Source: F23-D06 sp963603365
GTDB lineage: Bacteria; Bacteroidota; Bacteroidia; Bacteroidales; WCHB1-69
Assembly: GCA_963603365.1 (NCBI GenBank)
Contig: CAVCMI010000022.1
Coordinates: 46,901 to 110,900 of the forward strand
Reading direction: 5' to 3'
DNA length: 64,000 bases
The notes under the pieces were generated by a model. That model was not told the DNA's origin. It did no database searches and worked only from the letters and a program-made list of their open reading frames with translations. The position numbers and the translations under genes are program-made. How positions within the stretch are numbered: position 1 is the stretch's first letter; each line of letters begins with the position of its first letter. Of this stretch, positions 50,813-58,859 are shown piece by piece.

Positions 50813-51526
50813 ATGAGTTCTGACGGATTGATTTTAGAGGACAATTTGCCCGGCACGCAAGAGCAGCAGGTGACGGTTGAGTTTCCGGTCCGAAAATGTG
50901 CGGTCGCTTTTGTCAAGGACAAAACCCCGGCAGCCGGTTTTGCAATCATCACCCCCGAAGCGGCCAGAACCTTGGCAGACCATAATGTCCTTGTGTATAT
51001 GCAGCGCGGCTTTTCTGAAGGGACACCCTATACGGATATGGATTATGCAGATGCCGGAGTTCGCTTTGAGGATGACTTGTTCCGTCTTGCCGAGGTTGCC
51101 AGGCTGCTGGTCAAGTTTTCCCCTTTTACGGCAGACGAAATGTCCCGGGTTAAAGATGGCCAAGTCCTCTTTTCTAATCGGGTGGATGACGAGATTGATG
51201 TCGAAACGGTCAGGATGATGAATGAAAAAGGCATCACGGCAATGGCGATGTGCTACATCAAGGATGACAAGGACAGTTCAATCACAGAAAGGATATTGTC
51301 GGAGACGCTTTCGCCAAAAGCGCTCGGTATCGCTTTTTCTGCTTTTTTGCTCCCGTGGATAGAGTGTCTTGTTTTCAGCAATATGATAAGATTCACGTTG
51401 CAGAAGGAGCCGGCGCTGACACAGAGTGTATATGTCTTTGCCGGTCACCTGTGCAGCAAGGAAATCGCTGACAGACTGCATCTCTCTTGGAAGAGTATCG
51501 TTTCTCTCTGCTGGGACATGAATTAG
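50813..51526 (+). CDS. Alanine-dehydrogenase-like protein lacking the NAD-binding domain
   Basis: A 237-residue protein that aligns with the ends of alanine dehydrogenase (~400 residues in Flavobacteria, where ald sits next to tsaE). Residues about 25-165 correspond to the AlaDh_PNT N-terminal domain (FVKDK..., ITPEAARTLADHNVLVYMQRG, MDYADAGVRF, LLVKFSPF with the substrate Lys at 101), and residues about 175-237 to the C-terminal segment (FSAFLL...IADRLHLSWKSIVSLCW). The central Rossmann domain, about 165 residues, is missing, with no GxGxxG motif. The Arg of the catalytic site is not conserved. Likely not an oxidoreductase. ATG 50813 preferred to TTG 50750, which overlaps tsaE by 41 bp. Confidence 0.7.
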   Translation: MSSDGLILEDNLPGTQEQQVTVEFPVRKCAVAFVKDKTPAAGFAIITPEAARTLADHNVLVYMQRGFSEGTPYTDMDYADAGVRFEDDLFRLAEVARLLVKFSPFTADEMSRVKDGQVLFSNRVDDEIDVETVRMMNEKGITAMAMCYIKDDKDSSITERILSETLSPKALGIAFSAFLLPWIECLVFSNMIRFTLQKEPALTQSVYVFAGHLCSKEIADRLHLSWKSIVSLCWDMN

Positions 51527-51557
51527 CGGTTTGTTTCCGTCCGGGTCGGCGAATCCG

Positions 51558-52745
51558 CTATTTCTGCAATCTTATCTTTATGTCGTTCAGTACGTTCATA
51601 TAGTTTATGAACGCCTGATAGGGTGACGGGTAAACGTCGAAGTTGCGTTTTACGGACTTGTGTCCGATCCATCTCGAACTCATGAAGTTGAAATGGTCGG
51701 CGGCCTGCAGGCGAAGCCAGCAAAGCCGGGCATCCTGGTCGGTGGACTTATTGTAGAGATCCTCCAGTTTGAACAGTTGCCGGAAGGCTTCCTGCTGCAG
51801 TTCGTTGCCTAACCATTCGTTGGTGTCTTTCTCTTCTCCGGAACAGGATATGGGCCATGGCGCATGCATTGTGGCGGGGTCGAGGTCAAGCTTTACGGCC
51901 TCTTTGGGTGTAATGAAAGTATAGTTCTCCTTTTGGGAGAGGCGTTCTATGAGGGTACGGAAAAAGTCAAGTATTCCCGTCTCCTCGGTGTGGTACTCTC
52001 CGATGGTTTCATAGTCCCAGTACAGGTTGATAAGGGGATTGTCACAATGGTCGTTGCTTTTGTCGAGGAAGCCGATGTACTTGTCGGCGGTCAGCGGGTA
52101 TTGGTCCCAGGTGGTGTCGCAGAAGCGCAGGGTGATGTCGTCGCAGAGGCGGTATGATCGAAGCAGCAGCCTGACATCGGTCTGGTAGGGGTTGCAGTAG
52201 AGGAAAAGCGGGCTTTTCCAGCCAAGGATGTGCCGTGCGCCTTCGGTGAGCACGACGCGGTAGCCCATGTCTCCGAGCCATTCGCCGATTTCGTCAGAAT
52301 AGATGATTTCTGTGTTGCAGAAAGAGGTCGGTTTGATGCCGAAGGTCTCCCGCAGCAGTTCCTCCTGCCGCAGCACCTGTTCCACAAAAGCCTCCTTGCC
52401 GTGCAGCGAGGCAAGGCTGTGCGTATAAGTGCTGCCTGTGATCTCAACGTTCCCCGTGGCCAGCAGTTCCTTGAAACTGTCGATGACCTCCGGGCAGTAG
52501 TTCCGGAAAAGCATGATTGAACTGCCGGAGATGCTGAAACTGAGTTTGAATTTGCCGGGGTTCTGCCGTATCAGGTCGAGCATCATCTTGTTGGCGGGCA
52601 GATAGCACCGGTCGGCAAGGCGGCGCGCCATATACTGGTTCTGGTAATTGTCGAAATAGTCGTGGTTCTGGTTTATGTCGAAAAACCGGTAGGTTCTGAG
52701 CCGGTAAGGTTGGCTGATCTGGAAATGGAAGCAAATTCTATTCAT
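51558..52745 (-). CDS. Glycoside hydrolase family 57 (alpha-amylase-like)
   Basis: A 395-residue GH57 enzyme, probably acting on alpha-1,4-glucans such as glycogen or maltodextrin in the cytoplasm (no signal peptide). It starts ICFHFQISQPYRLR (GH57 motif 1, HxHQP-like but with HFQISQ), has the nucleophile Glu in FCNTEIIYSDEIG near residue 145 and the acid/base Asp in INLYWDYETIGEYH near 240. It overlaps the GT4 gene by 8 bp. Together with the debranching enzyme it forms an alpha-glucan cluster. Confidence 0.92.
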   Translation of the reverse strand: MNRICFHFQISQPYRLRTYRFFDINQNHDYFDNYQNQYMARRLADRCYLPANKMMLDLIRQNPGKFKLSFSISGSSIMLFRNYCPEVIDSFKELLATGNVEITGSTYTHSLASLHGKEAFVEQVLRQEELLRETFGIKPTSFCNTEIIYSDEIGEWLGDMGYRVVLTEGARHILGWKSPLFLYCNPYQTDVRLLLRSYRLCDDITLRFCDTTWDQYPLTADKYIGFLDKSNDHCDNPLINLYWDYETIGEYHTEETGILDFFRTLIERLSQKENYTFITPKEAVKLDLDPATMHAPWPISCSGEEKDTNEWLGNELQQEAFRQLFKLEDLYNKSTDQDARLCWLRLQAADHFNFMSSRWIGHKSVKRNFDVYPSPYQAFINYMNVLNDIKIRLQK

Positions 52746-54021
52746 AGTGCATCAATTTTTCATAAATGTTTTTGAGTTTTTTGGCTGCGTTTTCCCATTT
52801 GAGGTTGTGGACTTCTTCAAGGCCTTTGCTGCTGAGCATGTCGGCAAGGGCGGGGTAGTGCAGTATCCCGTAAATGGCGTCGGCAGTGGCGTCGACATCC
52901 CAAAAGTCAACCTTGACGGCATACTGAAGCACTTCGGCCACCCCCGACTGTTTGGATATGACCACGGGGATGCCGGCCTGCATGGCCTCGAGGGGTGATA
53001 TGCCGAACGGTTCCGAAATGGAGGGCATGACATACACGTCGCTCATGCCGAAGAGGGTGTCAATGTCGTCGCCACGCAGGAATCCTGTGAAATGGAAACG
53101 GTCGGAAATGCCGAGCTCCGCCACGCGGAGGATGACGTGCTGCATCATGTCGCCGTCGCCAGCCAGCACAAAGCGCACGTTCGGGTCTTTCTCCAGCACG
53201 CGCTGCGCTGTCTCCACAAAGTAGTCGGGCCCTTTCTGGAATGTGACACGGCCGAAGAACGTGACGATCTTTTCGGTTACGGTCTTGCGGCGCTCAATCT
53301 GTTCGCAGTTCGGGGTTACGGCATTGTGGAGTGTATAGACTTTCTCGGCGGGGATGCCGTAACGTTCGATGACGATGTTTCGGGTAAGGTCGCTGACGGC
53401 ACACACCGCATCGGCGGCCATCATGCCCTCGCGCTCAAGGTTGAAGATGCATTCGTTGCGGTTGTTCTCGCCCGAACGGTCGATTTCGGTGGCATGGATG
53501 TGTACGACTAATGGTTTCCCGCTCAAGCGCTTGGCGGATATGCCGGCTTTGTAAGTCAGCCAGTCGTGGGCATGGATGACGTCAAAATCCTCATTGTGCG
53601 CAATCTCGGCGGCGATTTCCGCATAGCGGTTCACCTCTTCCATAAGGTTGCTGCCATACCCGCCGTGGAAAACGTATCTGCGCTTCTCTCCGGAGGATTC
53701 AGTGAGAACGCCGCTTTCAATCTGGTTCACGACGTTGAAATAGTCGTCCATGCCGACGTACGGTATCATCCTTGAGTTGAACTGTATGAAAGAGGTGCTC
53801 TTGTCGCCGGCGAAGAAGGCGGTGTGGCGAGGGTCAACTTCTATGCTGCTGGCATTGACAATCTTGACATACCGTTCGTCTTCCATGCCAGATGCTTTAG
53901 GCATGACAAATGTGACTTGCACGCCATGCTGTGCCAAACCTTTGGTGAGACCGTAGCAGGCCGTTCCAAGTCCTCCTGAAATATGGGGCGGAAATTCCCA
54001 CCCGAACATCAATACTTTCAT
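52738..54021 (-). CDS. GT4-family glycosyltransferase (glycogen-synthase-like)
   Basis: A 427-residue GT-B enzyme starting MKVLMFGWEFPPHISGGLGTACYGL, with the GGLG nucleotide-binding loop and a late EPFGISPLEAMQAGIPVV motif (E-x7-E, GT4). Also visible are HDWLTYKAG and VIHAHD of the N-domain, and VTFFGRVTFQKGPD at the start of the C-domain. Comparable Bacteroidota genes, located between GH57 and debranching enzyme genes, are thought to act in glycogen or related alpha-glucan synthesis; the donor (UDP- or ADP-glucose) is not known. The stop overlaps the GH57 start by 8 bp. Confidence 0.9.
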   Translation of the reverse strand: MKVLMFGWEFPPHISGGLGTACYGLTKGLAQHGVQVTFVMPKASGMEDERYVKIVNASSIEVDPRHTAFFAGDKSTSFIQFNSRMIPYVGMDDYFNVVNQIESGVLTESSGEKRRYVFHGGYGSNLMEEVNRYAEIAAEIAHNEDFDVIHAHDWLTYKAGISAKRLSGKPLVVHIHATEIDRSGENNRNECIFNLEREGMMAADAVCAVSDLTRNIVIERYGIPAEKVYTLHNAVTPNCEQIERRKTVTEKIVTFFGRVTFQKGPDYFVETAQRVLEKDPNVRFVLAGDGDMMQHVILRVAELGISDRFHFTGFLRGDDIDTLFGMSDVYVMPSISEPFGISPLEAMQAGIPVVISKQSGVAEVLQYAVKVDFWDVDATADAIYGILHYPALADMLSSKGLEEVHNLKWENAAKKLKNIYEKLMHYE

Positions 54022-54076
54022 GTCAAACGTCTAATTTCACTGATGTGTAGTTCCATGTTGTTCTCAATATGCGTTT

Positions 54077-56023
54077 TTATTTGTTGAAGTGTTCAATCCG
54101 CCATTTCATATAGAGGAGTGCGGCCACGCTCCAGGCCTGCGAGATGCAGCCGTTGGGCTTGTGCGGCGGGTCTCCGTCGGTGATCTCTGAAATAGTGGAT
54201 ATGCCGTAGGTTTTCATACATCCGTCGAAGTTGTACAGCAGCCGTTGCAGCACGGGCAGCGCCGACTTGCGGTAAACCGCCAGCATGCCGTCTGTGAACG
54301 GGTAGAGCAGCCAGATCCAGCAGGTGCCCTGATGGTAGGCGGCGTCGCGTTCGGCCTGGTTGCCCGAATAGTGCCCTTTGTAGTCCGGGTCTTTCGGGGA
54401 AAGCGAGCGGATGCCTTTGTCTGTGAGCAGCTCCTCGCAGGTGCGTTTCAGTACAAGCTGGCGTATCTTCTCGCTTATCGGGGTATATGGCAGCGATGCC
54501 ACAATCATCATGTTGGGACGTATCTGGAAGTTCTTGTAGCCGTTGTCCACATAGTCGGCAAGATAGCCCATGTCCTTTGACCAGAAGGTGTCCTTGAAGA
54601 CAGTCGGGAAATGGTGTATGATATGTTCCCATTCTTTCACGAAGCGGTTGTCTTTGGCCAGGTGTGCCATCTCTATGCTGAACTTCACAGCATTGTACCA
54701 GAGTGCGTTGATTTCAACTTGGCAGCCTGTTCGCGGCGTTACGGGACGGCCGTTGACAATGGCGTCCATCCAGGTGAGCGCCAATCCCTCGCCGCCGGCG
54801 TAGATGAGCCCGTTGTCGAGCATTCGGATGTTGTTGAGCGTGCCTTGCCGGAATGCATTGAGGATGCTTTCCATAATATGACCGTACTCGTTCCAGATGC
54901 TGCGCTGCGTGTGGGTATATTCGGCATAGAGCTGCAGCGTGCGGAAGAACCACAGCGGGGCGTCTACAGAGTTGTAGGCCGCTGCGGTGCCGTTGCCGCC
55001 AATGTTTGGGAACAGTCCGCAGTTCAGCTCCTGTGCCATATTGTCGATGATTTCCTTGCAAAGCGCGGGGTTGTCCAGTGCGAGTGTGAGGCCGGGAAGG
55101 GCTATGAAGGTGTCTCGTCCCCATCTGCCGAACCACGGATATCCGGCAATGATTTCCGTTTTGCCGTTTCTTCTCACGATGAACTGTTCGGCGGCATTGC
55201 GGAGGCAATTGAAATAGGAAGAACGGGCGGTGTGCTTGCCGAGTTCTTCGTTGTAAAGGCCCTCCAGGTCTTCCGGGTCTGCCGGCTCCGTGCCGACAGA
55301 GACGTAAAGGGTGTTGCCTTGCAGTTCGGCAGTCAACACCCCGGGGGCGAAAAGGTCTTCGAGCCCGTCATAGCCGCGCCGTATCTCTTCGGCATACTCG
55401 ATGTTGTAGAACCAGTCGGGGCGATGCTCATACTGAACCGGTACGGAGCATTGCAGATAGACAGGCGTGTAACGGTCGTAAAGACAGAAGCCGACGCCGT
55501 TCTCTGCACTTCTGAAGCCGGCGTTCACCCCGTTGTTGGCATGGGTGAGGCAGTGTATGGAACGGAACGCCAGCAACGGCTGGAACTGTATGGAGGCTGA
55601 CTCGAATTGGTCAAGAATCGTGTATTTCAGTATCAGGCGGTCAGCATTGTTCAGGAAGAGTGCTTCTTTGGTGAAATTGAACTTGCCGACGCGGTACTGG
55701 AAGGTAGGCACAGGGTCAGCGGTGAATTTCTGCAGGTATTTGTTCCCTTTCGGGTCTATGAATCCGCCTTTGTATTCGTGGATGCTGAGGTGGAAGTCCA
55801 TATTGTTGATCACGATGGTCTCGTTGAGGCAAGAAACCAAAACGTGTCGTTGGTGGTCGATGCTGTCTTGCGGAACGATGAAAAGGCCGTGGTATTTCCG
55901 GGTGTTCAGTCCCGCAAGCGTGGTGGTGGCAAATGACCCTGTACGGCTGCAGCGCAACAGCTCGCGCTGGGTGGAGTAGTTCAGGTTTACAAGGTCTGAT
56001 TTGTCGAATTCTATGTAACTCAT
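54077..56023 (-). CDS. Glycogen debranching enzyme (amylo-alpha-1,6-glucosidase)
   Basis: Hydrolyses alpha-1,6 branches of glycogen. The 648 residues form the short bacterial GDE: N-terminal beta domain (about 10-260; SRTGSFATTTLAGLNTRKYHGLFIV and the IHEYKGGFIDPKG stretch) and C-terminal (alpha/alpha)6 barrel starting near 275 (IAGYPWFGRWGRDTFIALPG), ending with GTCWIWLLYPFTDGM near 565 and the NGCISQAWSVAALL helix. GDE_N and GDE_C architecture intact. First gene of the unit with GT4 and GH57; promoter box upstream. Confidence 0.94.
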   Translation of the reverse strand: MSYIEFDKSDLVNLNYSTQRELLRCSRTGSFATTTLAGLNTRKYHGLFIVPQDSIDHQRHVLVSCLNETIVINNMDFHLSIHEYKGGFIDPKGNKYLQKFTADPVPTFQYRVGKFNFTKEALFLNNADRLILKYTILDQFESASIQFQPLLAFRSIHCLTHANNGVNAGFRSAENGVGFCLYDRYTPVYLQCSVPVQYEHRPDWFYNIEYAEEIRRGYDGLEDLFAPGVLTAELQGNTLYVSVGTEPADPEDLEGLYNEELGKHTARSSYFNCLRNAAEQFIVRRNGKTEIIAGYPWFGRWGRDTFIALPGLTLALDNPALCKEIIDNMAQELNCGLFPNIGGNGTAAAYNSVDAPLWFFRTLQLYAEYTHTQRSIWNEYGHIMESILNAFRQGTLNNIRMLDNGLIYAGGEGLALTWMDAIVNGRPVTPRTGCQVEINALWYNAVKFSIEMAHLAKDNRFVKEWEHIIHHFPTVFKDTFWSKDMGYLADYVDNGYKNFQIRPNMMIVASLPYTPISEKIRQLVLKRTCEELLTDKGIRSLSPKDPDYKGHYSGNQAERDAAYHQGTCWIWLLYPFTDGMLAVYRKSALPVLQRLLYNFDGCMKTYGISTISEITDGDPPHKPNGCISQAWSVAALLYMKWRIEHFNK

Positions 56024-56093
56024 TGCTGTGTGTTTTCAAATCGTTTGGTTGAACAATACATGAGAATGTTCACGTGACATTCATATCACGTGG

Positions 56094-56101
56094 CAAAGAT
56101 A
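56094..56101 (-). promoter_or_regulatory. Promoter -7 box of the glycogen cluster
   Basis: TATCTTTG, 70 bp upstream of the debranching enzyme ATG. Confidence 0.7.
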
Positions 56102-56172
56102 AGAAATAAGTGGGGCGGTGCGGAAAAAAATTATTGCATTATGATTACATTTTTTACCGCCTACATCGCTTT

Positions 56173-57183
56173 TCAGTCGTTGATGTGTTGAAGCATCACG
56201 GCGGCGGCAGAGCGGGCATCCTGTATGGTGTCGCTGAGGCTCATCGGGCGTTTGCAGGATCCTGCGACGAACAGTCCGTCGCGGACGGTGAGGTTGTCCT
56301 CCAAATGGGGCGACTTGCTTTCGGCAAAGCCGTAAAGTCCTTGAATGCCGGAACTCTCTGTCAGGGTTCTGGTGCCGTCAGAAGCGCACATGCCCACCAT
56401 CAGCACCAGCAGGTCGGTGTTCATCGTGAGGGGAAGCCCCATCAGGGTGTCTTCGGCTTTCAGCTGTATGCGGTTGTCGTAGGTCGATGCCGCTTCGGAG
56501 ATGCGCCCGCGCACGAAGTTGATCCCGTAGGTCTCCTGGGCAGTGCGGTACATCTCCTCAAAGCCTTGCCCCCACATCCTGAGGTCCATATAGAAAATGT
56601 AAACGTCCGTTTCGGGCAGCATGCGTTTCACTTCGATGGCCTGCTTCACGGCGGTAACGCAGCATATCTTGGAACAGTAGTGATTGCCCGTTTTCTCGTC
56701 GCGTGACCCGACGCATTGCAGGAAGGAGACTTGCTTGGGCTTTTCGCCGATGTTGTTCAGTACCTTGTTCTCGCCGATCATGCGTTCGAGTTCCAGCGAG
56801 GTGATGACGCCGTTGTAAATGCCGTAGCCCAGCTCTTCTTTCAGGCGGGCATCGAAGACGCGGTATCCCGTGGCCAGCAGCACATGGCTGAACGTGTGAT
56901 GATGTCCTTGGCCGTCGGTCAGTTTCCACACGCCGTTTTCAAAGGTCAGGTTCACAATGGGAGTGCCGTAATGAATCCTGATGTTCCCATGCTGGGTTTT
57001 GTCGTTCAGCAATGAAACCAGTTCAGACGCGGCCCGGAAGTCGGGAAACAGCAATGCCTTGTCGCGGAGGTTGTCGAGACCGGCAAGGGAACGTTCGAAG
57101 ATGGTGACGTGATGCTTCTGTGCCAGGACTGAAGCGGCTTCTATGCCGGCAGGCCCGGCTCCGATTACTGCGATATTTGCCAT
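56173..57183 (-). CDS. HdrA-like FAD-binding oxidoreductase subunit
   Basis: A 336-residue flavoprotein starting with NIAVIGAGPAGIEAASVLA (FAD) and containing the HdrA cluster motif with Cys157, Cys170, Cys174 and Cys175 (CVGSR...YCSKICC), followed by VTAVKQAIEVKRMLPETDVYIFYMDLR. A late FVAGSCKRPMSLSDTIQDARSAAA matches the HdrA C-terminal FAD segment. Long HdrA proteins have extra ferredoxin domains; none here. The open frame reaches 57480 through unrelated sequence overlapping hdrB; ATG 57183 begins the FAD strand. 52 bp separate it from the HdrB-like gene. Confidence 0.85.
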   Translation of the reverse strand: MANIAVIGAGPAGIEAASVLAQKHHVTIFERSLAGLDNLRDKALLFPDFRAASELVSLLNDKTQHGNIRIHYGTPIVNLTFENGVWKLTDGQGHHHTFSHVLLATGYRVFDARLKEELGYGIYNGVITSLELERMIGENKVLNNIGEKPKQVSFLQCVGSRDEKTGNHYCSKICCVTAVKQAIEVKRMLPETDVYIFYMDLRMWGQGFEEMYRTAQETYGINFVRGRISEAASTYDNRIQLKAEDTLMGLPLTMNTDLLVLMVGMCASDGTRTLTESSGIQGLYGFAESKSPHLEDNLTVRDGLFVAGSCKRPMSLSDTIQDARSAAAVMLQHIND

Positions 57184-57235
57184 TGCGCTGTTGTTGTTAT
57201 TTCGGGTTCTGGTATATGCTTGTTCGATGAAAGGT

Positions 57236-58291
57236 CTATACTTTAAGGGACGACGGGCGGTCTGGGAAAGCCAGCATCTTCCCGGAGATGCCCGTGTACT
57301 TGGTGTCCGGGTCGTAGGGGATGCCGATCTTGTTGAGCAGGCTTTCGCACTGGACCTGGTGCAGCTGTAGTCCGAGTTGCCACGGATTGTATCCGAGCAG
57401 CAGCCCTGCCATCTCTTCGTAGGTGAGCACGGGGATGCCGTACCCCTCTTTGTCGTAGGTCTTATGCTCCATTTCAGCAATGGTGTATTGCCATTTGTCG
57501 AGAAACATGGCGCAGCCCGGGCAGTTGGCTACGATGAAGTCGGGCTCGTAGGGCTCCATTGACTCGAATTTCTTCTTGGAATTGGCAACCGAATAGCCTC
57601 TGTTTTCCTGCACGAGGTATTGCCGGAAGCCGAAGCCGCAGCAATGCCGCCGTTCGGGATAATCGACCACCTCGCCGCCCCAGGCTTCTATCATGCCGGC
57701 AAGCACGTAAGGGAACTCTGCTTTGCCAATGCCGTGCTTAGGGAAAATCTTGGCATAATGGCAGCCGATGTGCTCCACTACGCGCAGCGGCTTGCCCGTA
57801 AAGCGGTTCACGAGACGGTGCTTCATCTTCTCCTTCAGGTCAAGGCGGAACTTGTAGATGACGTCGGAGGGATGGGCGACATTCTTCGGGAGGTTGAATG
57901 TGCGGCCGGTGGCCTGCTTGAGGTACTGACGCGCCTGCTCCAGCAACTCCGGCTTCTCCGCCCACTTTTCCACTATTTCGGTGATGACCCCGAAGGAGGT
58001 GACACACGACGGGACATAGTTTTCATAGCCGCGCTCGGTCATCAACGCGAAGAGGCGTGCCACAACGGTCATTGTGGTTTCGAACGGCACAACATCGGAG
58101 TGGTAACCTATGCCTGTACAAGTGTGCTGATGCGAGGAGTCGTAAATGTCTTTCCCTAAATCGTTGCGCAGGATGTTGAGAAATGCAGCCTCTGACCCGG
58201 GAAAGAATGTCTGGCGGATGCAGCTCCTTTCGTAAAAAAAGTGGTCATCGGCGATGTCTTTCTGATATTCGTTCCAAAAGCGTTTCTCCAT
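57236..58291 (-). CDS. HdrB-like CCG-domain protein
   Basis: A 351-residue protein. The C-terminal half has one complete CCG motif: Cys177 (HIGCHYAK), Cys217-Cys218 (HCCGFG) and Cys257-x-x-Cys260 (NCPGCAMF), the cysteines that hold a non-cubane [4Fe-4S] cluster in HdrB. In the N-terminal half single cysteines (24, 58 and 96) stand where the first motif would be, with neither CC nor CxxC, so that site is degenerate. It is related to HdrB/SdhE/LutA-type subunits; a thiol- or quinone-linked redox role with the HdrA-like subunit is inferred. HdrC is absent. Confidence 0.87.
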   Translation of the reverse strand: MEKRFWNEYQKDIADDHFFYERSCIRQTFFPGSEAAFLNILRNDLGKDIYDSSHQHTCTGIGYHSDVVPFETTMTVVARLFALMTERGYENYVPSCVTSFGVITEIVEKWAEKPELLEQARQYLKQATGRTFNLPKNVAHPSDVIYKFRLDLKEKMKHRLVNRFTGKPLRVVEHIGCHYAKIFPKHGIGKAEFPYVLAGMIEAWGGEVVDYPERRHCCGFGFRQYLVQENRGYSVANSKKKFESMEPYEPDFIVANCPGCAMFLDKWQYTIAEMEHKTYDKEGYGIPVLTYEEMAGLLLGYNPWQLGLQLHQVQCESLLNKIGIPYDPDTKYTGISGKMLAFPDRPSSLKV

Positions 58292-58323
58292 AGTCCGGTT
58301 CTGTTGTTATTGCGCCTATATAG

Positions 58324-58358
58324 GCAAAAAAACTTGCCGGCTTAAACGTCAGCAAGTA
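58324..58358 (-). terminator. Intrinsic terminator of tRNA-Ala
   Basis: ACTTGC...GCAAGT stem followed by seven T on the minus strand, 15 bp after the tRNA 3' end. It separates the tRNA from the HdrB-like gene. Confidence 0.8.
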
Positions 58359-58372
58359 AAATGATGATTAAG

Positions 58373-58446
58373 TGGAGCGTACGGGAGTCGGACCCGTGAC
58401 CTCCTGACTGCCAGTCAGACACTCTAGCCAACTGAGCTAACGCCCC
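58373..58446 (-). tRNA. tRNA-Ala(GGC)
   Basis: A 74-nt cloverleaf with acceptor GGGGCGT/ACGCTCC, including the G3-U70 pair that identifies alanine tRNA, anticodon loop CTGGCAG (anticodon GGC, reads GCC) and T-loop TCCGACT. The CCA end is not encoded. Anticodon and G3-U70 agree. Confidence 0.96.
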
Positions 58447-58455
58447 AAATTGCCG

Positions 58456-58463
58456 CAAAGATG
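58456..58463 (-). promoter_or_regulatory. Possible -7 box of tRNA-Ala
   Basis: CATCTTTG, one mismatch from TAnnTTTG, 10 bp upstream of the tRNA and 33 bp after the rpsJ stop; readthrough from rpsJ is an alternative. Confidence 0.4.
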
Positions 58464-58496
58464 TCATAGACTATCCTTGCGGCAGAATGCTGTTCA

Positions 58497-58811
58497 TCAC
58501 ACTTTGATTTCTACATCAACGCCGCTCGGAAGCTCAAGCTTCATCAAAGCATCGATGGTTTTCGTTGTGGTGCCGTAAATGTCCAGCAGTCTCTTGTATG
58601 TGGAAAGCTGGAACTGTTCTCTGGACTTCTTGTTAACGAAGGTGGAACGGTTTACGGTGAAGATCTTGGTGTGTGTCGGCAACGGAATAGGACCGACCAA
58701 AACAACCTTGTCATCCTTTACGCCGTTAACAGTTTTGACGATTTTCTCGGCAGACTTGTCAACCAGCGTATGATCGAATGATTTTAATTTAATTCTAATT
58801 CTGTGACTCAC
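58497..58811 (-). CDS. rpsJ: 30S ribosomal protein S10
   Basis: A 104-residue S10 with RIRIKLKSFDHTLVDKSAEKIV at the N-terminus and the VGPIPLPTHTKIFTVNRSTFVNKKSREQF segment in the middle. Normal length. Last gene of the str operon here: it is not followed by rplC but by tRNA-Ala and a terminator. Confidence 0.98.
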   Translation of the reverse strand: MSHRIRIKLKSFDHTLVDKSAEKIVKTVNGVKDDKVVLVGPIPLPTHTKIFTVNRSTFVNKKSREQFQLSTYKRLLDIYGTTTKTIDALMKLELPSGVDVEIKV

Positions 58812-58859
58812 TTTTGTTTGTTTTTAATTATTACGTAATATGTTTTTTCTGTACTTCTT

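Noticed and set aside
57184..57480. N-terminal extension of the HdrA-like frame (99 residues).
   Set aside because: Rich in Ser, Thr, Arg and Cys and overlapping the HdrB-like gene in another frame; it is a shadow.
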